From the NCBI GenBank assembly GCA_002435755.1, contig DIYH01000024.1, forward strand, positions 434,001-498,000: a stretch of DNA of 64,000 bases, in the 5' to 3' direction. Positions 34,565 to 43,003 of the stretch are shown here, one piece after another; the first letter of the stretch is position 1, and every line of letters begins with the position of its first letter. The notes under the pieces are model-generated. The model did not search any database, had not been told where the DNA came from, and saw nothing but the letters and a program-made list of their open reading frames with translations. The position numbers were made by a program, and so were the translations under genes. This DNA comes from Flammeovirgaceae bacterium UBA6059. GTDB lineage: Bacteria; Bacteroidota; Bacteroidia; Cytophagales; Cyclobacteriaceae.

Positions 34565-35104
34565 CTAGTTAACCTTACTCATAAGTTCATCTGCTGAATT
34601 TGTGACAACAAGTATCTCTTTCTCGTGTGGAAGCAGAAAACCATCTTTGACCATTCGTGACAGCAATGTGTCAAGTCCATCAAAAAAACCGTTGATGTTG
34701 AGTACAGCACAAAGTTTTTCGATGTAGCCGAGCTTCACATGTGTGTATACTTCCAGGATTTCGTCCAAAGTACCTATACCGCCAGGAAGCGCAATAAAGA
34801 GATCTGACATTTCGATCATCATGGCTTTGCGTTCGTACATGTCGTTTACAGCAATCAGCTGAGTAAGATCTTCGTTGGGTGGTTCGTCTATGATGAGTTT
34901 TTCAGGTCTAATGCCGATGACGTTCTTGTCATTTTTCAAAAAGTGTTCTGCGATTCGGCCCATGATCCCATCTCTTCCCCCTCCATAGACAAGATCAAAG
35001 TCAGCCTGTACCAATGCATTAAGCAAGCGATCGACCTCAATAAGGATCTCCTTTGATGATCCTATTTTAGCTCCGCAGAATATACACACCTTCTTCCGAC
35101 TCAT
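34565..35104 (-). CDS. LOG-family protein (Rossman-fold nucleotide-binding, TIGR00730)
   Basis: This 179-residue protein has the two family motifs: VYGGGRDGIMGRIAE, and LPGGIGTLDEILEVYT, the PGGxGTxxE signature. Members are often mislabelled lysine decarboxylases. Those tested cleave cytokinin riboside monophosphates or AMP to release the base. The N-terminal CIFCGAKIGSSKE is the usual first strand. It is a short cytosolic enzyme, the first gene of a two-gene operon with the Nudix hydrolase, and both act on nucleotide derivatives. Confidence 0.92.
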   Translation of the reverse strand: MSRKKVCIFCGAKIGSSKEILIEVDRLLNALVQADFDLVYGGGRDGIMGRIAEHFLKNDKNVIGIRPEKLIIDEPPNEDLTQLIAVNDMYERKAMMIEMSDLFIALPGGIGTLDEILEVYTHVKLGYIEKLCAVLNINGFFDGLDTLLSRMVKDGFLLPHEKEILVVTNSADELMSKVN

Positions 35105-35337
35105 TTGGTCTGATTTTTACCTGCTCTAATTTGCTTAATACCAGGACTAAAATCGACTGTAATCCCCTAAAGTTGTCCACACTTTTATGCTCAGTAGCTA
35201 TCCAGCGATTATAGCCAGATGGAGGTTATGCTAATTCTATACGACTGATAAACCGAAGTGCGTTTTTGATCTAACAAAAGATAAGATCATTACTTACTTT
35301 AGGGCCTTAATTCGAACCAATCAAACTATTGAAGATT

Positions 35338-35889
35338 ATGAAGTATGCACTACTATTACTAGCACTATGTGTAAACCTGGGAGGTTGGGCGCAGAAGGTC
35401 ACCGCTGATATGGATAAGGAAGCAGATTTTACCAAGTTCAAAACGTACAAGTTCCTGGGTTGGCAGGATGATAGTGATAAGATGATCAATGAACTGGACC
35501 AACGCCGCTTAAGAGACGCTTTTAAAAATGAGTTGACGGCAAGAGGGCTTTCGTATAGTGAGAACAATGCTGACATAGCTATCTCACTCTTTTTGGTTAC
35601 AGAAAATAAAACAAGTACTACAGCTTACACCGACTATTTTGGTGGATACAATCGATACCGAAGAGGTCCATGGGGCTGGGGTGTAGGATTCTCAACCACT
35701 ACTTATCAGGAAAGGGATTATGTCCAGGGTACCCTTGTGATGGACATTTACGATGAGGGTACCGGTTCGATGGTATGGCAAGGAGTTGTAAGCGCAGCTG
35801 TAAGTGACAACCCTCAAAGAAGAGAAAAAACCATTCCTAAGACGATCAAAAAACTAATGAAGAAGTATCCGGTGAAACCTGCGAAGTGA
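35338..35889 (+). CDS. Exported DUF4136 protein
   Basis: The ATG at 35338 gives 183 residues with a signal peptide (MKYALLLLALCVNLGGWAQ); a TTG three codons earlier is less likely. The mature part matches DUF4136: DFTKFKTYKFLGWQDD, then DQRRLRDAFKNELTARGLSYSENNADIAISLFL, and a Tyr/Gly-rich loop followed by GTLVMDIYDEGTGSMVWQGVVSA. The family is periplasmic and of unknown function. No lipobox Cys is present, although many relatives are lipoproteins. It converges with topA across a perfect hairpin terminator. Confidence 0.85.
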   Translation: MKYALLLLALCVNLGGWAQKVTADMDKEADFTKFKTYKFLGWQDDSDKMINELDQRRLRDAFKNELTARGLSYSENNADIAISLFLVTENKTSTTAYTDYFGGYNRYRRGPWGWGVGFSTTTYQERDYVQGTLVMDIYDEGTGSMVWQGVVSAAVSDNPQRREKTIPKTIKKLMKKYPVKPAK

Positions 35890-35900
35890 GGTTTATTTAA

Positions 35901-35942
35901 GACAAAAAAGGTTCTCAATCACGATTGAGAACCTTTTTTGTC
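35901..35942. terminator. Bidirectional rho-independent terminator
   Basis: GACAAAAAAGGTTCTCAATC (35901-35920) and its exact inverted copy (35923-35942) form a 20-bp stem with a minimal AC-centred loop. The A6 and T6 tracts in the arms provide a T run in either direction. It lies between the convergent DUF4136 and topA genes, so it can stop both. Confidence 0.92.
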
Positions 35943-35958
35943 TTTTTTACCTAAAGGA

Positions 35959-38298
35959 TCACTTCTTTGCCTTGGCTCTGCCACGGCCCTTCTTCTCTGG
36001 AGTTTCCTCTGCTATCTTGACACAGTCTGCATAAGTGAGATCAGTTGGCTCCACGTCTTTTGGTATTTTCAGATTTCGCTTACCAAACTTGATGTAGGGT
36101 CCGTATCTCCCCTTGAGTACTTGTACAGTCTCATCCTCTTCAAAGGACTTGATGAAGCGCTCGGCATCAGCCTTACGTTTTGCAATCACGAGTTCTATGG
36201 CTTGTTCTTCCGTTACATCTAAAGGATCAATTTCCTTAGGCAAGGAAACAAACTTACCGTCGTGCCTTATATAGGGTCCAAAGCGTCCAACTGCGGCCAC
36301 CATTACCTTGTCTTCAAATGTACCTACCTCTCTCGGTAACTTGAATAATTCGAGGGCTTCCTCTAATGTAATGTTTTCAATAAACTGCCCTTTGCGCATG
36401 CTGGCAAACTTGGGTTTCTCAGCGTTCTCATCACCTTCTTCAGGTGTCTCACCGATCTGTACCAATGGACCAAACCTTCCGAGTCTAGCGATCACCTTTT
36501 TACCAGTTGCCGGATCAATACCCAAGTCTTTTTGTGAGCTACTGACATCTGAGCGCTTAAGCTGCTCGGTATCAGTAACTTTACTATGAAAACCACCATA
36601 GAACGACTCTATCATTTTATCCCATTGCTGGTTGCCAAGGGCAATGTCATCAAACTCTTTCTCCACACTGGCAGTGAACTGATAATCAATCACATTTGGG
36701 AAATGTTCAACCAGGAAGTCGTTGACTACCATAGCAATATTAGTAGGGAAGAGCTTATTCTTCTCTGTACCTGTGATTTCGGTACTTTCTTTTCTCACCA
36801 CCTTGTCATTTTCCAGGAAGAGTTCCCTGTATTTACGCTCATGACCTTCTCTTGATTCTTTGGCAACATATTCCCTTTTTTGAATAGTTGATATCGTTGG
36901 TGCATAGGTAGACGGTCTCCCTATCCCCATCTCTTCGAGCTTCTTCACAAGGCTCGCCTCTGTGTAGCGTGCAGGATGTCTGGTGAAGCCTTCTTTGGCC
37001 TTCATCAGTTTGAGCTCAAGTGATTGTCCTACCGACAATGGAGGTAGCATGCCTTTGCTTTCCCCATCTTCATCTTCATCATCAGTGGATTCAATGTAGA
37101 CCTTCAAAAAGCCGTCAAACTTCACCACCTCACCAGTTGCGTTGAACTTCTGATCTACTCCTGACACATCTATCACGGCAGTCGTACGCTCGATTTGGGC
37201 ATCAGCCATTTGTGAAGCAATGGCCCTTTTCCAGATCAGGTCGTAAAGCCTTTGCTCATTGCTTGTACCATCTACTTTATGAGCACCAAAGCTCGTAGGC
37301 CGGATTGCTTCGTGAGCTTCCTGGGCAGTAGCAGACTTAGTCTTAAATCGTCGATTTTGAACGTATTCTGCACCGTAAGCCTTTTGTATCTCATCCGAAG
37401 AAGCTGTGATGGCCTCTTCTGATAAGTTTAATGAGTCGGTACGCATATAAGTGATTTTTCCAGCCTCATACAGCTTTTGTGCGATGGACATGGTTAGCCC
37501 TACCGGAAAACTCAACTTACGGGAAGCTTCTTGTTGAAGTGTAGAAGTCGTAAAAGGTGGTGCAGGCGTTTTCTTGGCTGGTTTTTTGACAAGATCAGCT
37601 ATTGAAAATGAGGAGCCAATGCACTTGTTAAGAAAATCATTGGCTTCTTCCTCGGTAGCAAATTTGCCTGGAAGTTCGGCATGTAAGATTTTGCCCCCAC
37701 CTAAGTCAAACTCAGCAGATACTTTGAAACTCGATTTAGATTTAAACTGATCTATCTCGCGCTCTCGCTCTACAACTAATCTCACGGCTACCGACTGCAC
37801 ACGTCCCGCAGAAAGTCCGGCCTTAATTTTTTTCCAAAGCACAGGAGAAAGCTCAAAGCCTACCAACCTGTCAAGCACGCGTCTCGCCTGCTGGGCATTG
37901 ACCAGATCGATATCTATGCCACGAGGATTATCGATTGCTTTTTGAATAGCATTTTTTGTGATCTCACGAAACACGATCCTCTTCGTACTATCTTCCTTGA
38001 GCGCCAGTGCTTCCTTCAAATGCCATGAGATGGCTTCACCCTCACGGTCATCGTCACTCGCTAGATATATGATCTTAGCTTCTTTGGATAGTTTTTTCAG
38101 CGTTTTGATCACATCCTTTTTGTCTGGTGTGACTTCATAGGTCGGCTTGAAGCCATTATCTATATCTATGGCTTTGTCGCCTTTTGGAAGATCGCGCACG
38201 TGACCATAACTGGAGGTGACGGTAAAGTCCTTTCCGAGATAACCTTCAATTGTTTTGGCCTTTGCAGGCGACTCTACGATTACGAGATTTTTAGACAT
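35959..38298 (-). CDS. topA: DNA topoisomerase I (type IA)
   Basis: The ATG at 38298 (MSKNLVIVESPAKAKTIEGYLG) gives 779 residues; an upstream start at 38355 has no family support. The Toprim domain contains IVESPAKAKTI at the start and YLASDDDREGEAISWHL. The active-site tyrosine is Tyr284 in ITYMRTDSLNLS, and RVQSVAVRLVVERE precedes it. The C-terminus carries Toprim-C-like repeats (GRFGPLVQIG, GRFGPYIRHDGKF, GRYGPYIKFGKR) instead of Cys4 zinc fingers, as usual in Bacteroidota, and a basic tail. It relaxes negative supercoils. It is likely essential and stands alone here. Confidence 0.97.
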   Translation of the reverse strand: MSKNLVIVESPAKAKTIEGYLGKDFTVTSSYGHVRDLPKGDKAIDIDNGFKPTYEVTPDKKDVIKTLKKLSKEAKIIYLASDDDREGEAISWHLKEALALKEDSTKRIVFREITKNAIQKAIDNPRGIDIDLVNAQQARRVLDRLVGFELSPVLWKKIKAGLSAGRVQSVAVRLVVEREREIDQFKSKSSFKVSAEFDLGGGKILHAELPGKFATEEEANDFLNKCIGSSFSIADLVKKPAKKTPAPPFTTSTLQQEASRKLSFPVGLTMSIAQKLYEAGKITYMRTDSLNLSEEAITASSDEIQKAYGAEYVQNRRFKTKSATAQEAHEAIRPTSFGAHKVDGTSNEQRLYDLIWKRAIASQMADAQIERTTAVIDVSGVDQKFNATGEVVKFDGFLKVYIESTDDEDEDGESKGMLPPLSVGQSLELKLMKAKEGFTRHPARYTEASLVKKLEEMGIGRPSTYAPTISTIQKREYVAKESREGHERKYRELFLENDKVVRKESTEITGTEKNKLFPTNIAMVVNDFLVEHFPNVIDYQFTASVEKEFDDIALGNQQWDKMIESFYGGFHSKVTDTEQLKRSDVSSSQKDLGIDPATGKKVIARLGRFGPLVQIGETPEEGDENAEKPKFASMRKGQFIENITLEEALELFKLPREVGTFEDKVMVAAVGRFGPYIRHDGKFVSLPKEIDPLDVTEEQAIELVIAKRKADAERFIKSFEEDETVQVLKGRYGPYIKFGKRNLKIPKDVEPTDLTYADCVKIAEETPEKKGRGRAKAKK

Positions 38299-38413
38299 GT
38301 ATCCGTGATTTATAATACCTGTGCTCTGAACAATAACTTCTATATTGGAGGGCAAACGTAGTGAACGTTACTAATTTTCGTTTCACAACAAACTGTTTTT
38401 TAACTGATGATCT

Positions 38414-38920
38414 ATGCAAATGGTTAAAACTTTATTGCTGATAAGGCATGCCAATGCAGAAGAGACCGACCGTGGCGGTAAGGATTTTGACAGACGTCTA
38501 ACCAGACTCGGTCAGCGTAATGCTGCCCACGCTGGCAAGCATCTTTTAGCTCATAAGTACCTGCCAGAGATGATGTTATGTAGCGAAGCGGCCCGCGCTA
38601 GAGAGACTGCTGAGATCATAGCCGGTCAGTTGAAATTCAGCGACGGTCAGATCAAATATCACGACGACCTGTATGAAGCTTCAGTGCGCACCTTGTTCTC
38701 GGCTGTTAACGGTATTAGTGATAATCCAGCTTGTGTTGCTTTAATAGCACACAATCCGGGACTTACCTATTTGGCGGACTACCTGACTACTGCACCACTT
38801 GATAATATGGTCCCGGCAAGTATTGTGATCATTCAGTTTCGAGACTTGGAATGGTCTGAGGTAAGCCAAAACAGTGGGGAATTTATTGAGTACATAGATC
38901 CTGGATCTTCTGATAACTAA
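38414..38920 (+). CDS. sixA: SixA-like phosphohistidine phosphatase
   Basis: This 168-residue histidine phosphatase has the RHG-type motif RHANAEE with His12 as nucleophile, then LCSEAARARETAEII and VALIAHNPGLTYLADYL with the second catalytic His. The short length and the HNPG form are characteristic of SixA. SixA removes phosphate from histidine on phosphotransfer proteins. Its target here is unknown. A second ATG at 38420 would give a very similar protein. The glycerate kinase gene follows after 6 bp. Confidence 0.9.
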   Translation: MQMVKTLLLIRHANAEETDRGGKDFDRRLTRLGQRNAAHAGKHLLAHKYLPEMMLCSEAARARETAEIIAGQLKFSDGQIKYHDDLYEASVRTLFSAVNGISDNPACVALIAHNPGLTYLADYLTTAPLDNMVPASIVIIQFRDLEWSEVSQNSGEFIEYIDPGSSDN

Positions 38921-38926
38921 GCTCAA

Positions 38927-40057
38927 GTGAAGATATTATCAGCTCCAAACGCTTTTAAAGGCGCGTTAGATTCATTTGACGCTGCTCAAGTGATCAAGGA
39001 AGGCCTTGAAAAAAGTAAGCTCAATGCAGAGATAACGCTTTTTCCAATTGCTGATGGTGGTGATGGCACGATGCAGGTGCTGGTCAAGTACTTTGATGGT
39101 GAGTTTGTGTCGTGTGGGGTTTCTGATCCTGTTGGGCGCCCTGTTGAGGCTGACTTTGGCCTCATTGATATTGGGCGTACCGCAGTGATCGAACTGGCAA
39201 GCGCCAGTGGCATTCGTCATCTGTCTGCGGCTGAACTCAATCCGATGTTAGCATCTTCCTACGGTACTGGTCTTCTCATTAAGGAAGCGCTTGGTCATAA
39301 TGTAAACCATATTATCATCACGCTTGGTGGTAGTGCTACAGTTGATGCCGGGATTGGTATATTGAGCGCACTTGGTCTTAAGATAAATGACCTGGATGCT
39401 CCTGCACTAGGCGGGCAAGTGCTACGGCAAATAAAGAGCGTTGATACATCTCTGCTCAATGATGAGGTAAGAGATGTTCGGTTCACATTGCTCTGCGATG
39501 TAGATAATTATTTATTAGGTGACAAAGGAGCCGCTGCGGTCTTTGGACCACAGAAAGGTGCGACCCAATCAATGGTGAAGGAGTTGGAATCTGGCCTGAG
39601 TCATTTTGCAGAGATCACAAAACAAGAGATTGGTATAGATGTGACCGAACTCAAACATGGTGGTGCCGCTGGTGGTTGTGGAGCTTTTTTATCTGCCTAC
39701 CTGAATGCTGAAATTGTAGATGGTAGTGAGTATCTGTTTGATAAGATGCAGCTTGATCGTCATCTGCAAACAGCTGATTTGGTGATTACAGCTGAAGGAC
39801 GTATCGATGAGCAAACACGCCATGGGAAGGGCCCTTATGCTCTAGCCAACAGGGCACTTGCTTCTGGTGTACCAACTATTGCCTTATCAGGTCAAATTGC
39901 TCCGGAATTGGATATTTCTGATTACCCGGCATTCAACAGTATTATTCCTATAGGAAATGGGCCAATGCCTTTGGATGATGCTATGCATCTTACCGCTAAG
40001 AACCTGGGCCGCACAGCAACTCAGATTGGTCAGCTACTTTCGCTCAAAGACGCTTGA
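38927..40057 (+). CDS. Glycerate kinase, type 1 (GlxK/GarK)
   Basis: This 376-residue protein starts at a GTG (38927) with the family signature APNAFKGALDSFDAAQVIKEGL. IADGGDGTMQVLV and GGSATVDAGIGILSALG follow, with HGGAAGGCGAFLSAYL later, all typical of the GlxK/GarK glycerate 2-kinases. It phosphorylates D-glycerate for entry into glycolysis. It lies 6 bp behind the SixA-like gene, so the two are co-transcribed. Its 3' end overlaps the convergent TlpA-like gene by 14 bp. Confidence 0.92.
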   Translation: MKILSAPNAFKGALDSFDAAQVIKEGLEKSKLNAEITLFPIADGGDGTMQVLVKYFDGEFVSCGVSDPVGRPVEADFGLIDIGRTAVIELASASGIRHLSAAELNPMLASSYGTGLLIKEALGHNVNHIIITLGGSATVDAGIGILSALGLKINDLDAPALGGQVLRQIKSVDTSLLNDEVRDVRFTLLCDVDNYLLGDKGAAAVFGPQKGATQSMVKELESGLSHFAEITKQEIGIDVTELKHGGAAGGCGAFLSAYLNAEIVDGSEYLFDKMQLDRHLQTADLVITAEGRIDEQTRHGKGPYALANRALASGVPTIALSGQIAPELDISDYPAFNSIIPIGNGPMPLDDAMHLTAKNLGRTATQIGQLLSLKDA

Positions 40058-40613
40058 GAAAGTCTTTGAACTTATCCGTATTGTACTTGGCCATGCCTTC
40101 GCGCTGCATGACCACATTACCGCTAGGATCGATAACAAAAGTAGTAGGTATAGCTGTCGACTTGAATACATCTGGTCGACGACCCTCTATGTGGAACAAA
40201 GGATAGTCAAACCCTTTTCTATCACTGAATTGCCAAACCCGTTCTGACTGATCATCGACCGATATGAGCAAAAAGACGATCTGTTCATTCATTTCGAGGT
40301 AGAGGTTGTTGATGTCTGGCATTTCAGCTATGCATGGCGGGCACCAGGTAGCCCAAAAGTTGAGAAAGATGGTTTTGCCCCTGTAGTCTGACAGCTGTAG
40401 CTCAACACCATTGACGTCTTTGAAGCTAAGAGAAAACTCTGCTTTGGACTGTAGCACTTCTTGCTCTAGGTCCGGCTGTAATGCCCCGGTCATGATCAAC
40501 ACACGCTGTATCTGGCCGATCACTTCAGTATGATAGCCGGTAAAATAGAGACCTCCGCCCACTATACCCAGCACTATCCATTCTCTAAGTTCTTTTGGTA
40601 TATTCTTGATCAT
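40044..40613 (-). CDS. TlpA/ResA-like membrane-anchored thioredoxin
   Basis: This 189-residue protein has one N-terminal membrane anchor (WIVLGIVGGGLYFTGY) and a periplasmic thioredoxin domain. The active site is WCPPC with Cys91 and Cys94, in the usual context FLNFWATWCPPCIAEMPDIN, and GNVVMQREGM precedes the end. Such proteins reduce disulfides in cytochrome c maturation or other periplasmic proteins. The partner cannot be told from the neighbours. Its stop codon lies within the end of the convergent glycerate kinase gene (14-bp overlap). Confidence 0.92.
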   Translation of the reverse strand: MIKNIPKELREWIVLGIVGGGLYFTGYHTEVIGQIQRVLIMTGALQPDLEQEVLQSKAEFSLSFKDVNGVELQLSDYRGKTIFLNFWATWCPPCIAEMPDINNLYLEMNEQIVFLLISVDDQSERVWQFSDRKGFDYPLFHIEGRRPDVFKSTAIPTTFVIDPSGNVVMQREGMAKYNTDKFKDFLKRL

Positions 40614-40665
40614 GATCTAGAACGAGTCAATACGAGTCGAAATCATCGCTTTTGTAATACATATT

Positions 40666-40701
40666 TTGGGCACGTAAAATTCAGATTTACTTCTATTTTT
40701 G
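40666..40701 (+). promoter_or_regulatory. Promoter candidate for tex
   Basis: TATTTTTG at 40694-40701 is an exact TAnnTTTG element 31 bp before the tex start codon. The TTG at 40666-40668 could serve as the -33 element, although the 25-bp spacing is a little long. No other -7 candidate is as good between the TlpA-like gene and tex. Confidence 0.4.
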
Positions 40702-40732
40702 ACCACCATTTTGAAAGCCTTATCAACAACAA

Positions 40733-42970
40733 ATGTCCCAAGCACATCACAACAAAGTCGCTAACGAACTCAATATTAAACAACAGCAGGTTGTAGCAGT
40801 AGTGCAACTACTCGATGAGGGTGCAACGGTCCCTTTTATTGCCCGCTATCGCAAAGAGCGAACAGGTAGCCTTGATGAGGTAGCCTTGATAGGAGTCCGT
40901 GACAGAATCCAGCAATTGCGTGACCTGGATAGCCGTAGACAAGCCATATTGAAGTCTATTAAGGAGCAAGAAAAGCTTACTGCAGAGCTTGAAGAGAAAA
41001 TCAATGCTGCCGAAACTATGTCTGCTTTAGAAGACCTTTATCTGCCTTACAAGCCAAAGCGAAAAACAAGGGCTACCGTAGCTAGAGAAAAGGGTTTAGA
41101 ACCTTTAGCGGATGTCATTTTTGAGCAAAATACTGATGACGTGGAGTCTTTGGCCTCTGCTTATATCTCAAAAGATAAGGACGTACCAGACATTGAGTCT
41201 GCACTGCAAGGTGCAAGAGACATCATTGCCGAGATGATCAATGAAGATCAGGAAGTAAGAAAGAAGATTAGAGGTCTGTTTGAAAAGGAGGCGATGGTGG
41301 TCTCCAAAGTGATCAAAGGCAAAGAAGAAGAGGGTGCAAAGTATAAGGATTATTTTGATTGGTCGGAGAAGCTCACCAACATCCCATCGCATAGACTACT
41401 TGCGATCAGACGTGGGGAGCGTGAGATGATTTTGTCAGTAGACATACTACCTGAGGAGTCTATGGCTATTCATATGATAGAAAGACAAGTCATAGACCAA
41501 GCAAATGCTGCAGGCGAACAGGTGAAAATAGCGCTGAAGGATGCCTATAAGAGGCTTCTTAAGCCTTCTATGGAGACTGAAGCCCGGCTTGGCTCAAAGA
41601 GGTCTGCAGATACTGAAGCGATCACAGTATTTGCAGAAAACCTTAAGCAGCTTTTGTTAGCTGCTCCACTTGGGCAAAAAAATGTAATGGGGGTTGATCC
41701 TGGTTTTCGTACTGGTTGCAAGATCGTTTGTCTCAATAGGCAGGGTAAGCTTCTAGATCACACGGCCATTTATCCCAACGAACCACAAAAACAGATTGCA
41801 CAGGCCGGCCAGGTGATAAAAGCATTGGTTAAACAAAACGGTATTGAAGCAATTGCTATTGGTAACGGTACTGCAAGTCGTGAGACAGAGCAGTTTATCA
41901 GAGGTTTGGGGCTTCCCGCATCCATGGTCATAGCGGTAGTGAGCGAAAGTGGTGCGTCTATATACTCGGCTTCAGAAGTGGCGAGGGCTGAATTTCCGGA
42001 TCATGATGTAACTGTCCGAGGCGCTGTATCAATTGGAAGGAGGATGATGGACCCTTTGGCAGAACTTGTAAAACTAGATCCTAAGTCCATTGGTGTGGGC
42101 CAATATCAGCATGATGTAGATCAAACAGCACTCAAAAATGCGCTGGATGACACTGTCATGGGCTGTGTCAATGCTGTAGGAGTTGAGTTGAACACTGCGA
42201 GCAAAGAGTTGCTGACCTATGTGTCTGGTCTGGGGCCTGTACTGGCAGAGAACATAGTAAAATATCGAAACGAAAACGGACCATTTAAGGACCGTGCTTC
42301 ATTGAAGAACGTTCAAAGATTAGGTGATAAAGCTTTTGAGCAGGCTGCAGGCTTTTTGAGGGTGAGAGACGGATCTAACCGACTGGATGCCAGTGCTGTG
42401 CACCCCGAGAGCTACACTATCGTAAAGGCTATGGCCGGAGATTTGGATTGTACCGTCGAACAGCTCATGAAGGATAAGGAACTCCGAGATAGAATCAACC
42501 TCAAGAAATATGTAACGGACACAGTGGGTATGCCCACACTTAGGGATATCATGGAGGAACTTGACAAGCCGGGCAGGGACCCCAGAGATCAGTTTGAGGC
42601 TTTTCAGTTTCAGGATGGTGTGCAGGAGATGTCAGACCTGAAGATAGGAATGCAGTTGCCCGGAATAGTGACCAACATCACGAAGTTTGGAGCGTTTGTG
42701 GATATTGGTGTTCACCAGGATGGTTTGGTCCATGTGAGTCAGCTCGCCGATAAATATGTAAGTGATCCTGCTCAAGTGGTCAAGCTGCAGCAGCACGTGA
42801 AAGTAACTGTAACCGAGGTTGATCTTAGTAGGAAGAGGATTGCGTTATCAATGAAAGCAGACCCGTTTGGAAAAACCAAGACACAAAGAAAACCTAAGGA
42901 GAGAAACGAACCGTCGGGAGACTTACAATCCAAGCTTTCGATGCTAAAGGGAAAGTTCGGCAATCGTTGA
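40733..42970 (+). CDS. tex: Tex-family RNA-binding protein (S1 domain)
   Basis: This 745-residue protein matches Tex over its full length. The N-terminus has the helical ATVPFIARYRKERTGSLDEV; the middle has the RNase H-like YqgF domain (GVDPGFRTGCKIV); LLTYVSGLGPVLAENIVKYR is a helix-hairpin-helix; and residues 640-710 form an S1 domain (GIVTNITKFGAFVDIGVHQDGLVHVSQLA). Tex affects transcription or toxin gene expression in some bacteria, and its biochemical role is not settled. A promoter candidate lies 31 bp upstream. The next gene starts 33 bp downstream. Confidence 0.97.
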   Translation: MSQAHHNKVANELNIKQQQVVAVVQLLDEGATVPFIARYRKERTGSLDEVALIGVRDRIQQLRDLDSRRQAILKSIKEQEKLTAELEEKINAAETMSALEDLYLPYKPKRKTRATVAREKGLEPLADVIFEQNTDDVESLASAYISKDKDVPDIESALQGARDIIAEMINEDQEVRKKIRGLFEKEAMVVSKVIKGKEEEGAKYKDYFDWSEKLTNIPSHRLLAIRRGEREMILSVDILPEESMAIHMIERQVIDQANAAGEQVKIALKDAYKRLLKPSMETEARLGSKRSADTEAITVFAENLKQLLLAAPLGQKNVMGVDPGFRTGCKIVCLNRQGKLLDHTAIYPNEPQKQIAQAGQVIKALVKQNGIEAIAIGNGTASRETEQFIRGLGLPASMVIAVVSESGASIYSASEVARAEFPDHDVTVRGAVSIGRRMMDPLAELVKLDPKSIGVGQYQHDVDQTALKNALDDTVMGCVNAVGVELNTASKELLTYVSGLGPVLAENIVKYRNENGPFKDRASLKNVQRLGDKAFEQAAGFLRVRDGSNRLDASAVHPESYTIVKAMAGDLDCTVEQLMKDKELRDRINLKKYVTDTVGMPTLRDIMEELDKPGRDPRDQFEAFQFQDGVQEMSDLKIGMQLPGIVTNITKFGAFVDIGVHQDGLVHVSQLADKYVSDPAQVVKLQQHVKVTVTEVDLSRKRIALSMKADPFGKTKTQRKPKERNEPSGDLQSKLSMLKGKFGNR

Positions 42971-43003
42971 TATTTCCTTACTTTTACCCAAATCGCTAAC
43001 TAA